Below, piece by piece: positions 16,112 to 24,536 of a stretch of DNA of 38,215 nucleotides; the first letter of the stretch is position 1; every line of letters starts with the position of its first letter. The stretch comes from an uncultured Clostridia bacterium (GTDB taxonomy: Bacteria > Bacillota > Clostridia > TANB77 > CAG-508). The notes below the pieces were generated by a model. That model ran no database searches. It saw only the letters and a list, made by a program, of their open reading frames with translations, and was not told the DNA's origin. Made by a program: the position numbers and the translations under genes. Location of the stretch: NCBI GenBank assembly GCA_947627595.1, contig CANQWQ010000014.1, positions 1-38,215 on the forward strand, given 5' to 3'.

Positions 16112-16720
16112 ATGACTTTATTTCAAAAAATCGTATCAGTTACATTTGCAGGTATAGTGCTATTTATATCAGTTGTATCAATGTTTACACTTGTTGGAGT
16201 ATTAGCACCAGACTTAGGATCTAATATAATGGCAGAAATAGTTGAAGGAGAATTTTTCTCTAAAGTATTATTTGCTATATTTGCAATTTTAGCAATTTTA
16301 GCAGTAAAAGAAATTGCATTTGGAGAAAAAGTTTCTAGAGAAGGAAAAGAAGGACTTATATTAGAAAATGAAAGTGGAAAATTAATTATTTCTAAAGAAA
16401 GTTTAGAAAGCTTAGTTGCTGGTGTTGGAAAAGAAATAGAAGGAGTAGAAAACGTTTCTAGTAGAACATTTATAGACACAGAAAAAAATGTTATCGTTGA
16501 AGTAAATGTTGTAGTTGGACGTGATGTTGGATTAAAAGATATTTCTACAGAACTTCAAAAAAGAGTTAAGTTAGCATTAAAACAAACAGCAGATTTAGAT
16601 GTAAAATATGTTAATATAAAAATTAAAAATATTTCAAACAAAAAGTCAAAGAAAAACGCTACCACTACAGATAAAAATACAAATGAGAGTGAGAAAAAAG
16701 GAGAAGATTTAGATGAATGA
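16112..16720 (+). CDS. AmaP-like membrane anchor of the Asp23 system
   Basis: A 202-residue protein with two N-terminal membrane helices (about 7-30, FAGIVLFISVVSMFTLVGVLA, and about 50-67, VLFAIFAILAILAVKEIAF). An Asp23-like cytoplasmic domain follows (ISKESLESLVAGVGKEIEGV, VIVEVNVVVGRDVGLKDI, VKYVNIKIKNI). The tail is Lys/Asn-rich and disordered. It begins one base after the preceding stop and overlaps the next gene by eight bases. In Staphylococcus aureus AmaP tethers Asp23 to the membrane. Confidence 0.88.
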   Translation: MTLFQKIVSVTFAGIVLFISVVSMFTLVGVLAPDLGSNIMAEIVEGEFFSKVLFAIFAILAILAVKEIAFGEKVSREGKEGLILENESGKLIISKESLESLVAGVGKEIEGVENVSSRTFIDTEKNVIVEVNVVVGRDVGLKDISTELQKRVKLALKQTADLDVKYVNIKIKNISNKKSKKNATTTDKNTNESEKKGEDLDE

Positions 16721-16925
16721 GTCTAATGGTTTCAAAAATTTTTGTTTAGAACATAAAGGAGCAATAATTGGTGGTTTAGTTGCTATAATTATTGCGTGTA
16801 CAGGACTATTAAAAGTTCTATTTGTTATTTTAGCTATAATAATTGGAGTTTTAGTAGGAAATTATATTCAAAAAAATAAAGAATTTGTAAAAGAAAAACT
16901 AAAAAGTTTTATTGATAAATTTTAG
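16713..16925 (+). CDS. DUF2273-family small membrane protein
   Basis: A 70-residue protein with a hydrophobic hairpin: GAIIGGLVAIIIACTGLLKV and VLFVILAIIIGVLVGNYIQ, then a basic tail (KLKSFIDKF). This is the standard third member of Asp23-AmaP clusters. The start overlaps the AmaP-like gene by eight bases (ATGAATGAG within its last codons), which implies coupled translation. The molecular function is unknown. Confidence 0.88.
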   Translation: MNESNGFKNFCLEHKGAIIGGLVAIIIACTGLLKVLFVILAIIIGVLVGNYIQKNKEFVKEKLKSFIDKF

Positions 16926-16934
16926 GAGGAAATG

Positions 16935-17351
16935 ATGCAAAGGTCAGCAATGAGAGAATTAGCTTTTAAGCTAATTTATGGAATCGAAGTACAAAAAGAA
17001 GTAGATAGTGATTATTTAAATTTGTTTTTAGAAGACAATGAAATAACTGAAGAAGAAGTTCAAGATTATTTGAAAGAAATTAAAGAAGGTGTTGAATCTC
17101 ATAAATCAGAAATAGAAGAACTTATAACTCATAATTTAAAAGCAAATTGGAGTTTAAGTAGAATTTCAAAAATTAATTTAAGTCTACTTAAAATTGCTAT
17201 TTTTGAAATGTTGTATTTTGATTTACCATACAAAATTGCTATAAATGAAGTTGTTGAGCTTGCAAAAAAATATTCAGATGACCAAGCTCCAGTTTTTATC
17301 AATGGAATTTTGGCTAGTGTAGTTAAAGAAAAAGGTTTAGAAGAGGAATAA
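16935..17351 (+). CDS. nusB: Transcription antitermination factor NusB
   Basis: About 138 residues, all-helical. MQRSAMRELAFKLIYGIE is the N-terminal RNA-binding segment, and WSLSRISKINLSLLKIAIFEML with PYKIAINEVVELAKKYSDD is the conserved C-terminal block. It binds boxA RNA with S10 to prevent termination in rRNA operons. Two ATGs are adjacent (16932 and 16935); the second has better spacing from AGGAGG (16924-16929). xseA begins two bases after the stop. Confidence 0.95.
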   Translation: MQRSAMRELAFKLIYGIEVQKEVDSDYLNLFLEDNEITEEEVQDYLKEIKEGVESHKSEIEELITHNLKANWSLSRISKINLSLLKIAIFEMLYFDLPYKIAINEVVELAKKYSDDQAPVFINGILASVVKEKGLEEE

Positions 17352-17353
17352 AA

Positions 17354-18548
17354 GTGAAAATTGATCCTATTAGTGTTACAGAACTAAATAAATATGTAAA
17401 AAACAGGATTGACCAAGATGAATATTTAAATAATGTCCTTGTAAAGGGTGAGATTTCTAATTTTAAGCATCATTACACAGGACATTTATATTTTACTTTA
17501 AAAGATGAAAATTCTCTTATAAAATGTGTAATGTTTAAAACATATGCTGAAACTATTAATTTTGAGCCAAAAGATGGAATGAAAGTTATAGTTTTTGGAA
17601 CAGTTTCAGTTTTTGAAAGAGATGGAGTTTATCAAATTTACTGTAAAGCCATTAATGAAGATGGTTTAGGAGATTTATATTTAGCTTATAATAAATTAAA
17701 AGAAAAACTTGAAAAAGAAGGCTTATTTGATGAATCACATAAAAAGAAAATTCCATTTATGCCTGAAACTATTGGAGTTTTAACATCTAACACAGGAGCT
17801 GTTATAAGAGATATAATAAATGTCAGTACAAGAAGAAATCCAAATGTTCATATAAGGTTATTACCTGTTCCAGTTCAAGGACCTGGTGCTGCTGTTGAAA
17901 TTGCTAAAGCAATTAAAATTATGAATGATAAAAAATTAGCAGACGTTTTAATAATTCGGCAGAGGTGGAGGTTCTTTAGAAGATCTATGGCCATTTAATG
18001 AAGAGATTGTTGCTAGAAGTATCTATGATTCTGAAATTCCTATAATTTCAGCTGTTGGACATGAAACAGATTTTACAATAGCTGATTTTGTAGCAGATTT
18101 AAGAGCTCCAACTCCTTCTGCTGCAGCTGAACTTGCAGTTTGTAATATAGAAGATTTACAATATGATTTAGAATTAAAAAAGAGAAGATTAAAAATTGCT
18201 TTAAAATCTAAAACAGAAGTAATGAGATTAAGATTTGAAAAAGTCATGAATTCTAGAGTTTATAAAGAGCCACTTCAAAAGATAAATGAGAGAAGTTTAG
18301 TTTTAGATAAATACATAAAATCTTTAGAAAACTCTGGATTAAAAATATTAAAGAACAATAAATTTATTTTTGAAAAAAATGTTACAAAATTAGATAGTTT
18401 AAGTCCATTAAAGACATTAACTAGAGGTTATAGTATTACAACATCAAAAAATACGAAAAAAGTTATTAAAAGTTCAAAAGATGTAAAATCAGGTGATGAG
18501 CTTGAGATTAGAGTAGAAGACGGAAAGATAAATGCAGTAGTTAATTAA
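17354..18548 (+). CDS. xseA: Exodeoxyribonuclease VII large subunit needing one +1 shift
   Basis: A 397-residue XseA if C17957 is skipped. It has a GTG start ([19 protein letters not shown]) two bases after nusB. An OB-fold DNA-binding domain ([22 protein letters not shown]) is followed by the catalytic domain ([28 protein letters not shown]), then [16 protein letters not shown] across the shift and [30 protein letters not shown] long coiled coil and the C-terminal [15 protein letters not shown] complete it. The RGGGSxEDLW motif is the family signature, so the shift falls at a functional site. It degrades single-stranded DNA together with XseB, encoded two genes downstream. Confidence 0.93.
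17957..17960 (+). other. +1 frameshift site in xseA (ATT C GGC)
   Basis: The zero frame reads ATT CGG CAG AGG TGG and reaches TAA 14 codons after the start of CGG. Skipping C17957 restores [13 protein letters not shown]. The affected residue is Gly202. Confidence 0.92.
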
Positions 18549-18566
18549 CGAAAGAGAGGTTTCAAT

Positions 18567-18998
18567 ATGAGAAGAATTATTAAAATAGGTTTTCCAATAG
18601 TTTGTTTAGCTATAATTGCTGGTACTTTTGTTTTATTAAACAAAACTGCTGAAAAGATTAATAGAAACAAGCTTGTAGAAGAAGATGAAAGTTTTAATGA
18701 AGTTTCAAATGAAACCGAACAATTACCTGATGAAAATGTAGTAAACGAAACTGCAAATGAAAATGTTGTTACTACAACAGATCCAGAAGAGATAAAAGCT
18801 CTAGAAGCTAAAAATAGAGCACAAGCAATAGAACTTGTTAAAAAACTTGCACCACCAATGTCAAATGTTTATTATACAAATGAAGGAACTGAAAATGGTT
18901 TATACATAGTTGCTATAAGAGATAATGATACAAAGATTCCAAATATAATTTACAGTGTTGATATTGAGAGTGAAAAATTAGAAATATATGTAAAGTAG
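18567..18998 (+). CDS. Signal-anchored protein of unknown function
   Basis: A 143-residue protein. A basic start and one hydrophobic helix (about 6-26, IGFPIVCLAIIAGTFVLLN) suggest a membrane-anchored extracytoplasmic protein. An Asn/Glu-rich linker (about 35-75) is followed by a compact C-terminal domain (ELVKKLAPPMSNVYYTNEG, YIVAIRDNDTKIPNIIYSVD). No family is recognised. It lies between xseA and xseB, which are usually adjacent, so it is an insertion into a conserved pair. AGAGAGG precedes the ATG. Confidence 0.75.
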   Translation: MRRIIKIGFPIVCLAIIAGTFVLLNKTAEKINRNKLVEEDESFNEVSNETEQLPDENVVNETANENVVTTTDPEEIKALEAKNRAQAIELVKKLAPPMSNVYYTNEGTENGLYIVAIRDNDTKIPNIIYSVDIESEKLEIYVK

Positions 18999-19008
18999 AG
19001 GAAATATT

Positions 19009-19233
19009 ATGAGTAAAGAGTTAAATTTTGAAGAATTAATGGCTAAATTAGAAGAAATTACAAATAAACTAGAAAAAGAAAATCTAAATTTAGATGAATC
19101 TGTTGAGCTTTTCGAAGAAGGAATGAAACTTTCAAAACTAGCTAATGAAAAACTTGAAAATGCTGAAAAAAGAATAACAGTACTTTTAGATACAGAGAAT
19201 TTAAAAGAAGAAAATTTTATTCCTGAAGAGTAA
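19009..19233 (+). CDS. xseB: Exodeoxyribonuclease VII small subunit
   Basis: A 74-residue helical protein: NFEELMAKLEEITNKLEKENLNLDESVELFEEGMKL is the family signature region (here broken as NFEELMAKLEEITNKLEKE then NLNLDESVELFEEGMKLSKL). Several copies wrap the XseA coiled coil. The length is typical (60-85). It is 10 bases after the preceding gene and 21 bases before fhs. Confidence 0.95.
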   Translation: MSKELNFEELMAKLEEITNKLEKENLNLDESVELFEEGMKLSKLANEKLENAEKRITVLLDTENLKEENFIPEE

Positions 19234-19254
19234 ATTTCATAGGAGGTATTATAT

Positions 19255-20919
19255 ATGGGAGACATTGAAATTGCTAGGAGCGTTAAACTAAATAATATAG
19301 CTGAAGTTGCTAAAAAAGTTGGAATTGAAGAAGATGAGTTAGAATTATATGGAAAATATAAAGCAAAAATTTCAGATTCCGTATATAAAAGACTTTCAGA
19401 TAAAAAAGATGGAAAATTAATTTTGGTTACTGCTATAAACCCAACGCCACTTGGAGAAGGAAAAACTACTGTTGCAATAGGCTTAGCAGATGGACTAAAT
19501 AGAAAAAATAAAAATGCAGTTTTAGCTTTAAGAGAGCCATCTCTAGGCCCTGTGTTTGGAATAAAAGGTGGAGCGACCGGCGGAGGATATGCTCAAGTTG
19601 CTCCAATGGAAGATATAAATTTACATTTTACTGGTGATATTCATGCAATAACTGCTGCAAATAACTTATTATCTGCAATGATTGATAATCATATTTTTTC
19701 AGGTAATGAACTAAAAATCAAAAAAGTTACTTGGAAGAGAGCAGTTGATTTAAATGATAGAATTTTAAGAAAAATTGAAATTGGTTTATCTGGTGAAAAA
19801 GGAATGATATCAAGAGAAGATTCTTTTGATATTACTGTTGCCTCAGAAGTTATGGCAATTCTTTGCTTATCAGAAGACCTAAAAGATTTAAAGAGAAGAT
19901 TATCTCAAATAGTTATCGGATATAATGAAGATGATAAACCTGTTTTTGCAAAAGACCTAAAAGCAGAAGGAGCAATGACAGTTTTATTAAAAGATGCTAT
20001 GATGCCAAACTTAGTTCAAAGTTTGGAACATACACCAAGTGTTATTCATGGTGGACCTTTCGCAAATATTGCACATGGATGTAACTCAATTAGAGCTACT
20101 AGATTAGCTTTAAAATTAGGAGATTATGTTGTTACAGAAGCTGGTTTCGGTGCAGATTTAGGAGCTGAAAAATTCTTAGATATTAAATGTAGAAAAACTG
20201 GAATTAGACCAGACGCAGTTGTTTGTGTTGCAACATTAAAATCTTTAAAATATCATGGTGGTGCTAAAAAATCTAATTGTGATGAAGAAAATGTTGAATT
20301 ATTAAAGATTGGAATTGAAAATCTTCTTCATCATGTTGATAACTTAAAAAATGTTTTCAACACAAATGTTATTGTTGCAATAAATAAATATGAAACAGAT
20401 TCTGATAAAGAGATTAAAGTTTTAGAGGATAAATTAAATGAACTAAATATTCCATTAAGTTTAACCACTGTGTGGTCAAATGGTGGAAAAGGTGCTGAAG
20501 ATTTAGCTGAAAAAGTGGTTAAAGCTTGTGAAAATAAAAAAGAACTTAAATTTTCTTATGATTTAAAAGATGATATTAAAACAAAAATTGAATCAATTGC
20601 TAAAAATGTTTATGGTGCTACAGGAGTAAACTTCTCAGAAGAAGCAGAGATAGAACTTAAAGAAATTGAGAAAACTGGTCTTGCTAAAGATTATCCAGTT
20701 TGCATCGCAAAAACACAATATTCTTTTTCAGATAATGCTAAAAATTTATTATGTGATGAACCATTTGAAATTACAATTAATAGTTTAGAACTTAAAAACG
20801 GCGCAGAATTTGTTGTTGCAAAAGTTGGAAAGATTGTTACAATGCCAGGCCTTCCAAAAACACCTGCAGCTGAAAAAATAGACATTGATGAAGATGGAAA
20901 TATCGTTGGTATATTTTAA
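19255..20919 (+). CDS. fhs: Formate-tetrahydrofolate ligase
   Basis: A 554-residue enzyme making 10-formyl-THF from formate, THF and ATP. Visible motifs are the P-loop TPLGEGKTTVAIGLADGL (about 64-81), REPSLGPVFGIKGGATGGGY, DINLHFTGDIHAITAANNLL, GGPFANIAHGCNSI and TEAGFGADLGAEKF, and the C-terminal TMPGLPKTPAA. It supplies one-carbon units for purines and for Fmt, and is typical of anaerobic Clostridia (Wood-Ljungdahl methyl branch, purine or glycine metabolism). A strong TAGGAGGT precedes the start. It ends in a bidirectional terminator. Confidence 0.98.
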   Translation: MGDIEIARSVKLNNIAEVAKKVGIEEDELELYGKYKAKISDSVYKRLSDKKDGKLILVTAINPTPLGEGKTTVAIGLADGLNRKNKNAVLALREPSLGPVFGIKGGATGGGYAQVAPMEDINLHFTGDIHAITAANNLLSAMIDNHIFSGNELKIKKVTWKRAVDLNDRILRKIEIGLSGEKGMISREDSFDITVASEVMAILCLSEDLKDLKRRLSQIVIGYNEDDKPVFAKDLKAEGAMTVLLKDAMMPNLVQSLEHTPSVIHGGPFANIAHGCNSIRATRLALKLGDYVVTEAGFGADLGAEKFLDIKCRKTGIRPDAVVCVATLKSLKYHGGAKKSNCDEENVELLKIGIENLLHHVDNLKNVFNTNVIVAINKYETDSDKEIKVLEDKLNELNIPLSLTTVWSNGGKGAEDLAEKVVKACENKKELKFSYDLKDDIKTKIESIAKNVYGATGVNFSEEAEIELKEIEKTGLAKDYPVCIAKTQYSFSDNAKNLLCDEPFEITINSLELKNGAEFVVAKVGKIVTMPGLPKTPAAEKIDIDEDGNIVGIF

Positions 20920-20923
20920 ATAA

Positions 20924-20956
20924 AAAAATGGCGAGAAAATCATTCTCGTCATTTTT
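20924..20956. terminator. Bidirectional terminator between fhs and the Crp-type gene
   Basis: Arms AAAAATGGCGAGA and TCTCGTCATTTTT (one G-U pair) with a seven-base loop. A-rich and T-rich flanks suit both directions. It overlaps the last bases of the minus-strand regulator gene. Confidence 0.85.
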
Positions 20957-21596
20957 ATGGGGTATATAAAAGTGTTATACGCTTGCCATCAACTTTAATA
21001 AAATTTTCTTCTTTTAAAGATTTTAATTCTCTAAACATAGCTGATCTGTTAGTTGCTAAGAAATCGGCTAATTGTTTAAAGTTGTTAGGCAAATATATAA
21101 ATTTTGATTTACTTTTTTGATATTCATATTCAAAATAAGCTAAAAGTTTATCTCTAATTGTTTTTTTAGTAACGATATGTATTCTATCATTTCGCTCTTT
21201 TAGCTTATTATAAATGATATCAAACAAATTGTTGATAAAAGCATTATAATAAACATGTGTTGTATTATTTTTATAATTTATTACATTATTGTAATCAAAA
21301 ACTACAATTTTAGTGTGTGGGGAAGTGGCTAAAATTTGACAGTCATTATCATTCATGTTTGAAATAGCTGTTCCAAAGACACTTTCAGGTTCCAAATCTT
21401 CAATTTCATTTTCATTACCTTCATAATTTATTTCAATCATTTTTGCGGAACCTTCTAACACAATACAGATAATATTTTTGTCTCTTATTGTTTGTAAAAT
21501 ATCCTCATTTTCCTTAAAATCATAAATATGGGCTTCTAATAATTTAAATAATTTATTTTTCTGAAGCTCAGTAATATCAGTAAATACAGAACTCAT
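20955..21596 (-). CDS. Crp/Fnr-family transcription regulator
   Basis: A 213-residue protein. The N-terminal cyclic-nucleotide-binding-like beta barrel (about 15-110) contains IICIVLEGSAKMIEIN and ESVFGTAI. A dimerisation helix is followed by a C-terminal winged helix with TKKTIRDKLLAYFEYEYQK, QLADFLATNRSAMFRELKSLKEE (the recognition helix) and FIKVDGKRITLL. There is no Fnr-type N-terminal cysteine cluster, so it does not look like an iron-sulfur oxygen sensor; the ligand is unknown. It is divergent from nrdD. A palindrome lies over its own -35 and just upstream of the nrdD promoter, suggesting autoregulation and control of nrdDG. Confidence 0.9.
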   Translation of the reverse strand: MSSVFTDITELQKNKLFKLLEAHIYDFKENEDILQTIRDKNIICIVLEGSAKMIEINYEGNENEIEDLEPESVFGTAISNMNDNDCQILATSPHTKIVVFDYNNVINYKNNTTHVYYNAFINNLFDIIYNKLKERNDRIHIVTKKTIRDKLLAYFEYEYQKSKSKFIYLPNNFKQLADFLATNRSAMFRELKSLKEENFIKVDGKRITLLYTP

Positions 21597-21613
21597 ATAA
21601 TCACCTCGTAACT

Positions 21614-21642
21614 ATTATATTACATTTTGGTAACAGTTGCAA
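21614..21642 (-). promoter_or_regulatory. Candidate promoter of the Crp-type regulator gene
   Basis: On the minus strand: TTGCAA (21637-21642), a 17-base spacer, then TATAAT (21614-21619). The -35 lies inside the palindrome at 21635-21650, so a protein bound there would block it. Confidence 0.55.
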
Positions 21643-21650
21643 GTGCAACT
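21635..21650. promoter_or_regulatory. Palindromic operator candidate between regulator and nrdD
   Basis: AGTTGCAAGTGCAACT is a perfect 7-base inverted repeat with a two-base centre. Its size and half-sites (TTGC-N4-GCAA) suit a Crp/Fnr-family dimer. Its centre is about 43 bases before the start site predicted from the TATAAT at 21674-21679, close to the class II activator position. Confidence 0.6.
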
Positions 21651-21673
21651 TCATTTTTTATTGAATTAGTTTT

Positions 21674-21679
21674 TATAAT
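21674..21679 (+). promoter_or_regulatory. -10 element of the nrdD promoter
   Basis: TATAAT with no good -35 at 16-18 bases upstream (TCATTT-like). That is typical of an activator-dependent promoter and fits the palindrome just upstream. Confidence 0.5.
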
Positions 21680-21749
21680 CAAACTAGCAAAGGAAATTAA
21701 TTTATAAAAAACTTTAGCTAAAAAATACATAAAAAGGGGAACAAAAGTC

Positions 21750-23909
21750 ATGAAAATAGTTAAGAGAGACGGTCATATAGTTGATTATGATCCAAGCAAA
21801 ATCAAAATTGCTATAAGTAAGGCTAACGCAGAAGTAAAGCCTAAAGAAAGAGCTACAAATGATGAAATTGAAGAAATAATTAAATATATAGAAGGTTTAG
21901 ATAAAAAGAGAATTCTAGTTGAAGATATTCAAGACATAATCGAAGAAAAATTAATGGAATTTGATAAATATCTTTTAGCTAAAAAATATATAACATATCG
22001 TTACACTAGAGAGTTAGTTAGAAAAGCTAACACTACTGATCAATCAATAAAAGAATTGATTGAAGGTGAAAACGAATATTGGAACAGCGAAAACTCTAAT
22101 AAAAATGCTACAGTTGTTACAACTCAAAGAGATTATTTAGCTGGAATTACTAGTACAGATATTACAAGAAGATTCTTACTACCAGATGAAGTAGTAAAAG
22201 CACATGATGCTGGAATTATACATTTTCATGACGCAGATTACTTTGCTCAAAACGCTCTTCATAACTGCGAATTAATCAACTTAGAAGATATGCTTCAAAA
22301 TGGAACAGTTATAAATGGTGTTATGATTGAAAAACCACATAGATTTATAACAGCTGCTACTATTGCAACACAAATTATTTTAGCTGTTACATCATCAAGT
22401 TATGGTGGTGCTACTGTTACTTTAACACACTTAGCTCCATTTGTTAGAAGCAGTTACGAAAAATATTATAAAAAATATAAAGATAGAGGATTAAAAGACG
22501 AAGATTGCAAGAAATTTGCAGATCAAGATACTAGAAAAGAAATTGAAGATGGTGTTCAAACTTTCAATTATCAAGTAAATTCAATGACAAACACAAATGG
22601 TCAAGCTCCATTCCTAAGTGTTTGTATGTACTTAGGTGAAACAGACGAATATAAAGATGAGCTTGCTATGATTATAGAAGAATTTTTGAAACAAAGAATT
22701 TTAGGTTTCAAAAATGAAAAAGGTGTTTATATTACACCAGCTTTCCCTAAATTATTATATATACTTGAAGAAGATAATGTTAGAGAAGGTTCTAAATATT
22801 GGTACTTAACTAAAATTGCTGCAGAATGTACATCAAAGAGATTAGTTCCAGATTACATTTCTGAAAAAATGATGAAACAATATAAAATTGACAAAAATGG
22901 TGATGGACAATGTTATCCATGTATGGGTTGCAGAAGCTTCTTAACACCATATGTTGACCCTGAAACAAATAAACCTAAATATTACGGAAGATTTAATCAA
23001 GGTGTTGTTACAATTAACTTACCAGATGTTGCTTTATCATCAAAAGGTGATATGGATAAATTCTGGAAAATTATGGAAGAAAGAATTGAACTTTGCCATA
23101 AAGCTCTTCAAATTAGACATAAGAGATTAAGCAATGCTACATCAGATGTTGCTCCAATCTTATGGCAATATGGAGCTTTAGCAAGACTTAAGAAAGGTGA
23201 ATCAATTCACGAATTATTACATCATGGATATTCTACAATATCATTAGGCTATGCTGGTCTATATGAGTGTGTTAAATATATGACTGGAAAATCTCATACA
23301 GATGGTGCTGAAGGCGAAGAATTCGCTATGAAAGTTATGCAATATCTAAATGATATGTGCAAAAAATGGAAAGCAGAAGAAGATATCGATTATTCTGTAT
23401 ATGGAACTCCAATTGAATCAACAACTTATAAATTTGCTAAATGTTTAAAAGAAAGATTTGGAACAGTTGAAGGAATCACAGACAGAAACTATATTACAAA
23501 CTCATATCACGTTCCAGTTTTCGAAGAAATAGATGCTTTCTCTAAATTAAGAATTGAAAGCAAATTCCAAAAATTAAGTCCAGGTGGTGCAATTTCTTAT
23601 ATTGAAACACCAAACTTATCTAACAACTTAGATGCAATTATTGAAGTAATTCAATTTATCTATGATAATATTATGTATGCTGAGCTAAATACAAAATCGG
23701 ATTATTGCCAAAAATGTGGATTTGATGGTGAAATCTTAATTGATGAAAACTTAGAATGGTATTGCCCAAACTGCGGAAATAGAGATCACAATACATTAAA
23801 TGTTGCAAGACGTACATGTGGCTATATTGGAACAAACTTCTGGAATAAAGGTAGAACACAAGAGATAAAAGAAAGAGTATTACATATTGACAATAAGGTG
23901 GCTAAATAA
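21750..23909 (+). CDS. nrdD: Anaerobic ribonucleoside-triphosphate reductase
   Basis: A 719-residue class III enzyme. An N-terminal ATP-cone (MKIVKRDGHIVDYDPSKIKIAI) is followed by the catalytic barrel with IHFHDADYFAQNALHNCELINL, PCMGCRSFLTPY and GRFNQGVVTINLPDVAL. A C-terminal zinc site (CQKCGF, CPNCGN) precedes the glycyl-radical loop RRTCGYIGTNFWNKGR (radical Gly in CGY, about residue 695). It reduces NTPs to dNTPs without oxygen. The activase gene nrdG begins two bases after the stop. Its promoter and operator candidates lie in the gap shared with the divergent regulator. Confidence 0.97.
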   Translation: MKIVKRDGHIVDYDPSKIKIAISKANAEVKPKERATNDEIEEIIKYIEGLDKKRILVEDIQDIIEEKLMEFDKYLLAKKYITYRYTRELVRKANTTDQSIKELIEGENEYWNSENSNKNATVVTTQRDYLAGITSTDITRRFLLPDEVVKAHDAGIIHFHDADYFAQNALHNCELINLEDMLQNGTVINGVMIEKPHRFITAATIATQIILAVTSSSYGGATVTLTHLAPFVRSSYEKYYKKYKDRGLKDEDCKKFADQDTRKEIEDGVQTFNYQVNSMTNTNGQAPFLSVCMYLGETDEYKDELAMIIEEFLKQRILGFKNEKGVYITPAFPKLLYILEEDNVREGSKYWYLTKIAAECTSKRLVPDYISEKMMKQYKIDKNGDGQCYPCMGCRSFLTPYVDPETNKPKYYGRFNQGVVTINLPDVALSSKGDMDKFWKIMEERIELCHKALQIRHKRLSNATSDVAPILWQYGALARLKKGESIHELLHHGYSTISLGYAGLYECVKYMTGKSHTDGAEGEEFAMKVMQYLNDMCKKWKAEEDIDYSVYGTPIESTTYKFAKCLKERFGTVEGITDRNYITNSYHVPVFEEIDAFSKLRIESKFQKLSPGGAISYIETPNLSNNLDAIIEVIQFIYDNIMYAELNTKSDYCQKCGFDGEILIDENLEWYCPNCGNRDHNTLNVARRTCGYIGTNFWNKGRTQEIKERVLHIDNKVAK

Positions 23910-23911
23910 TT

Positions 23912-24407
23912 ATGAAATATAATTTGATTAGAAAAATGGATATTGCAGATGGACCTCGGAATTAGAGTCTCAGTGTTTATGCAAGGTTGCGAATTCCATT
24001 GTAAAAACTGCTTCAATCCTGAAACATGGAATTTTGATGAAGGAAAAGATTTTGACGAAGCTACAATAACTAATGTTTTAGATTTATGCAAAGATGATTA
24101 TATCAAAGGTTTATCAATTCTTGGAGGAGAGCCTATGCATCCTCGTAATCAAGAAGCTACAACAAAACTTGCTAAAGCTTTTAAAGAAAAATATCCAAAC
24201 AAAACTGTTTGGATGTGGTCTGGATATAAATTTGACGAGTCTTTAAAAGACAAAGAAGCTATGAAATATGTTGATGTTTTAGTTGATGGAAGATATGTTG
24301 ATGAACTTCATAATCCAAAACTAAAATGGAAAGGTTCTTCAAACCAAAGAGTTATTGATGTTCAAAATAGTTTGAAAAGTAATGAAGTCGTTTTATATGA
24401 TAAATAA
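23912..24407 (+). CDS. nrdG: Anaerobic RNR activating protein (radical SAM) needing one +1 shift
   Basis: A 164-residue NrdG if C23957 is skipped, starting at ATG 23912, two bases after nrdD. MKYNLIRKMDIADGP continues across the shift as GIRVSVFMQGCEFHCKNCFNPETW, with the radical-SAM CxxxCxxC cluster motif (CEFHCKNC) and the NPETW block. Later come LSILGGEPMHPRN and VWMWSGYKFDE. It makes the glycyl radical in NrdD using SAM and a 4Fe-4S cluster. Without the shift only 18 residues are made before a TAG. The DGPGxR motif is conserved, so the shift falls precisely at the motif glycine. The gene would be essential for anaerobic DNA synthesis. Confidence 0.93.
23957..23960 (+). other. +1 frameshift site in nrdG (CCT C GGA)
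   Basis: The zero frame reads GGA CCT CGG AAT TAG. Skipping C23957 gives D-G-P-G-I-R-V-S. The affected residue is Gly16. Confidence 0.92.
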
Positions 24408-24423
24408 AGTGTAAAAAATGATT

Positions 24424-24455
24424 AAGAACAAGCTAAAAAAAGCTTGTTCTTTTTT
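24424..24455 (+). terminator. Rho-independent terminator after nrdG
   Basis: AAGAACAAGCT (24424-24434) pairs perfectly with AGCTTGTTCTT (24441-24451), and T continues to 24455. It ends the nrdDG operon. Confidence 0.9.
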
Positions 24456-24536
24456 ACTGTTTTATATTGATTTTTGAGGCGTTTAATGATATAAATATAA
24501 GGTAAAATATTTGTTATAATGGGAGAAAAAGAAAGT

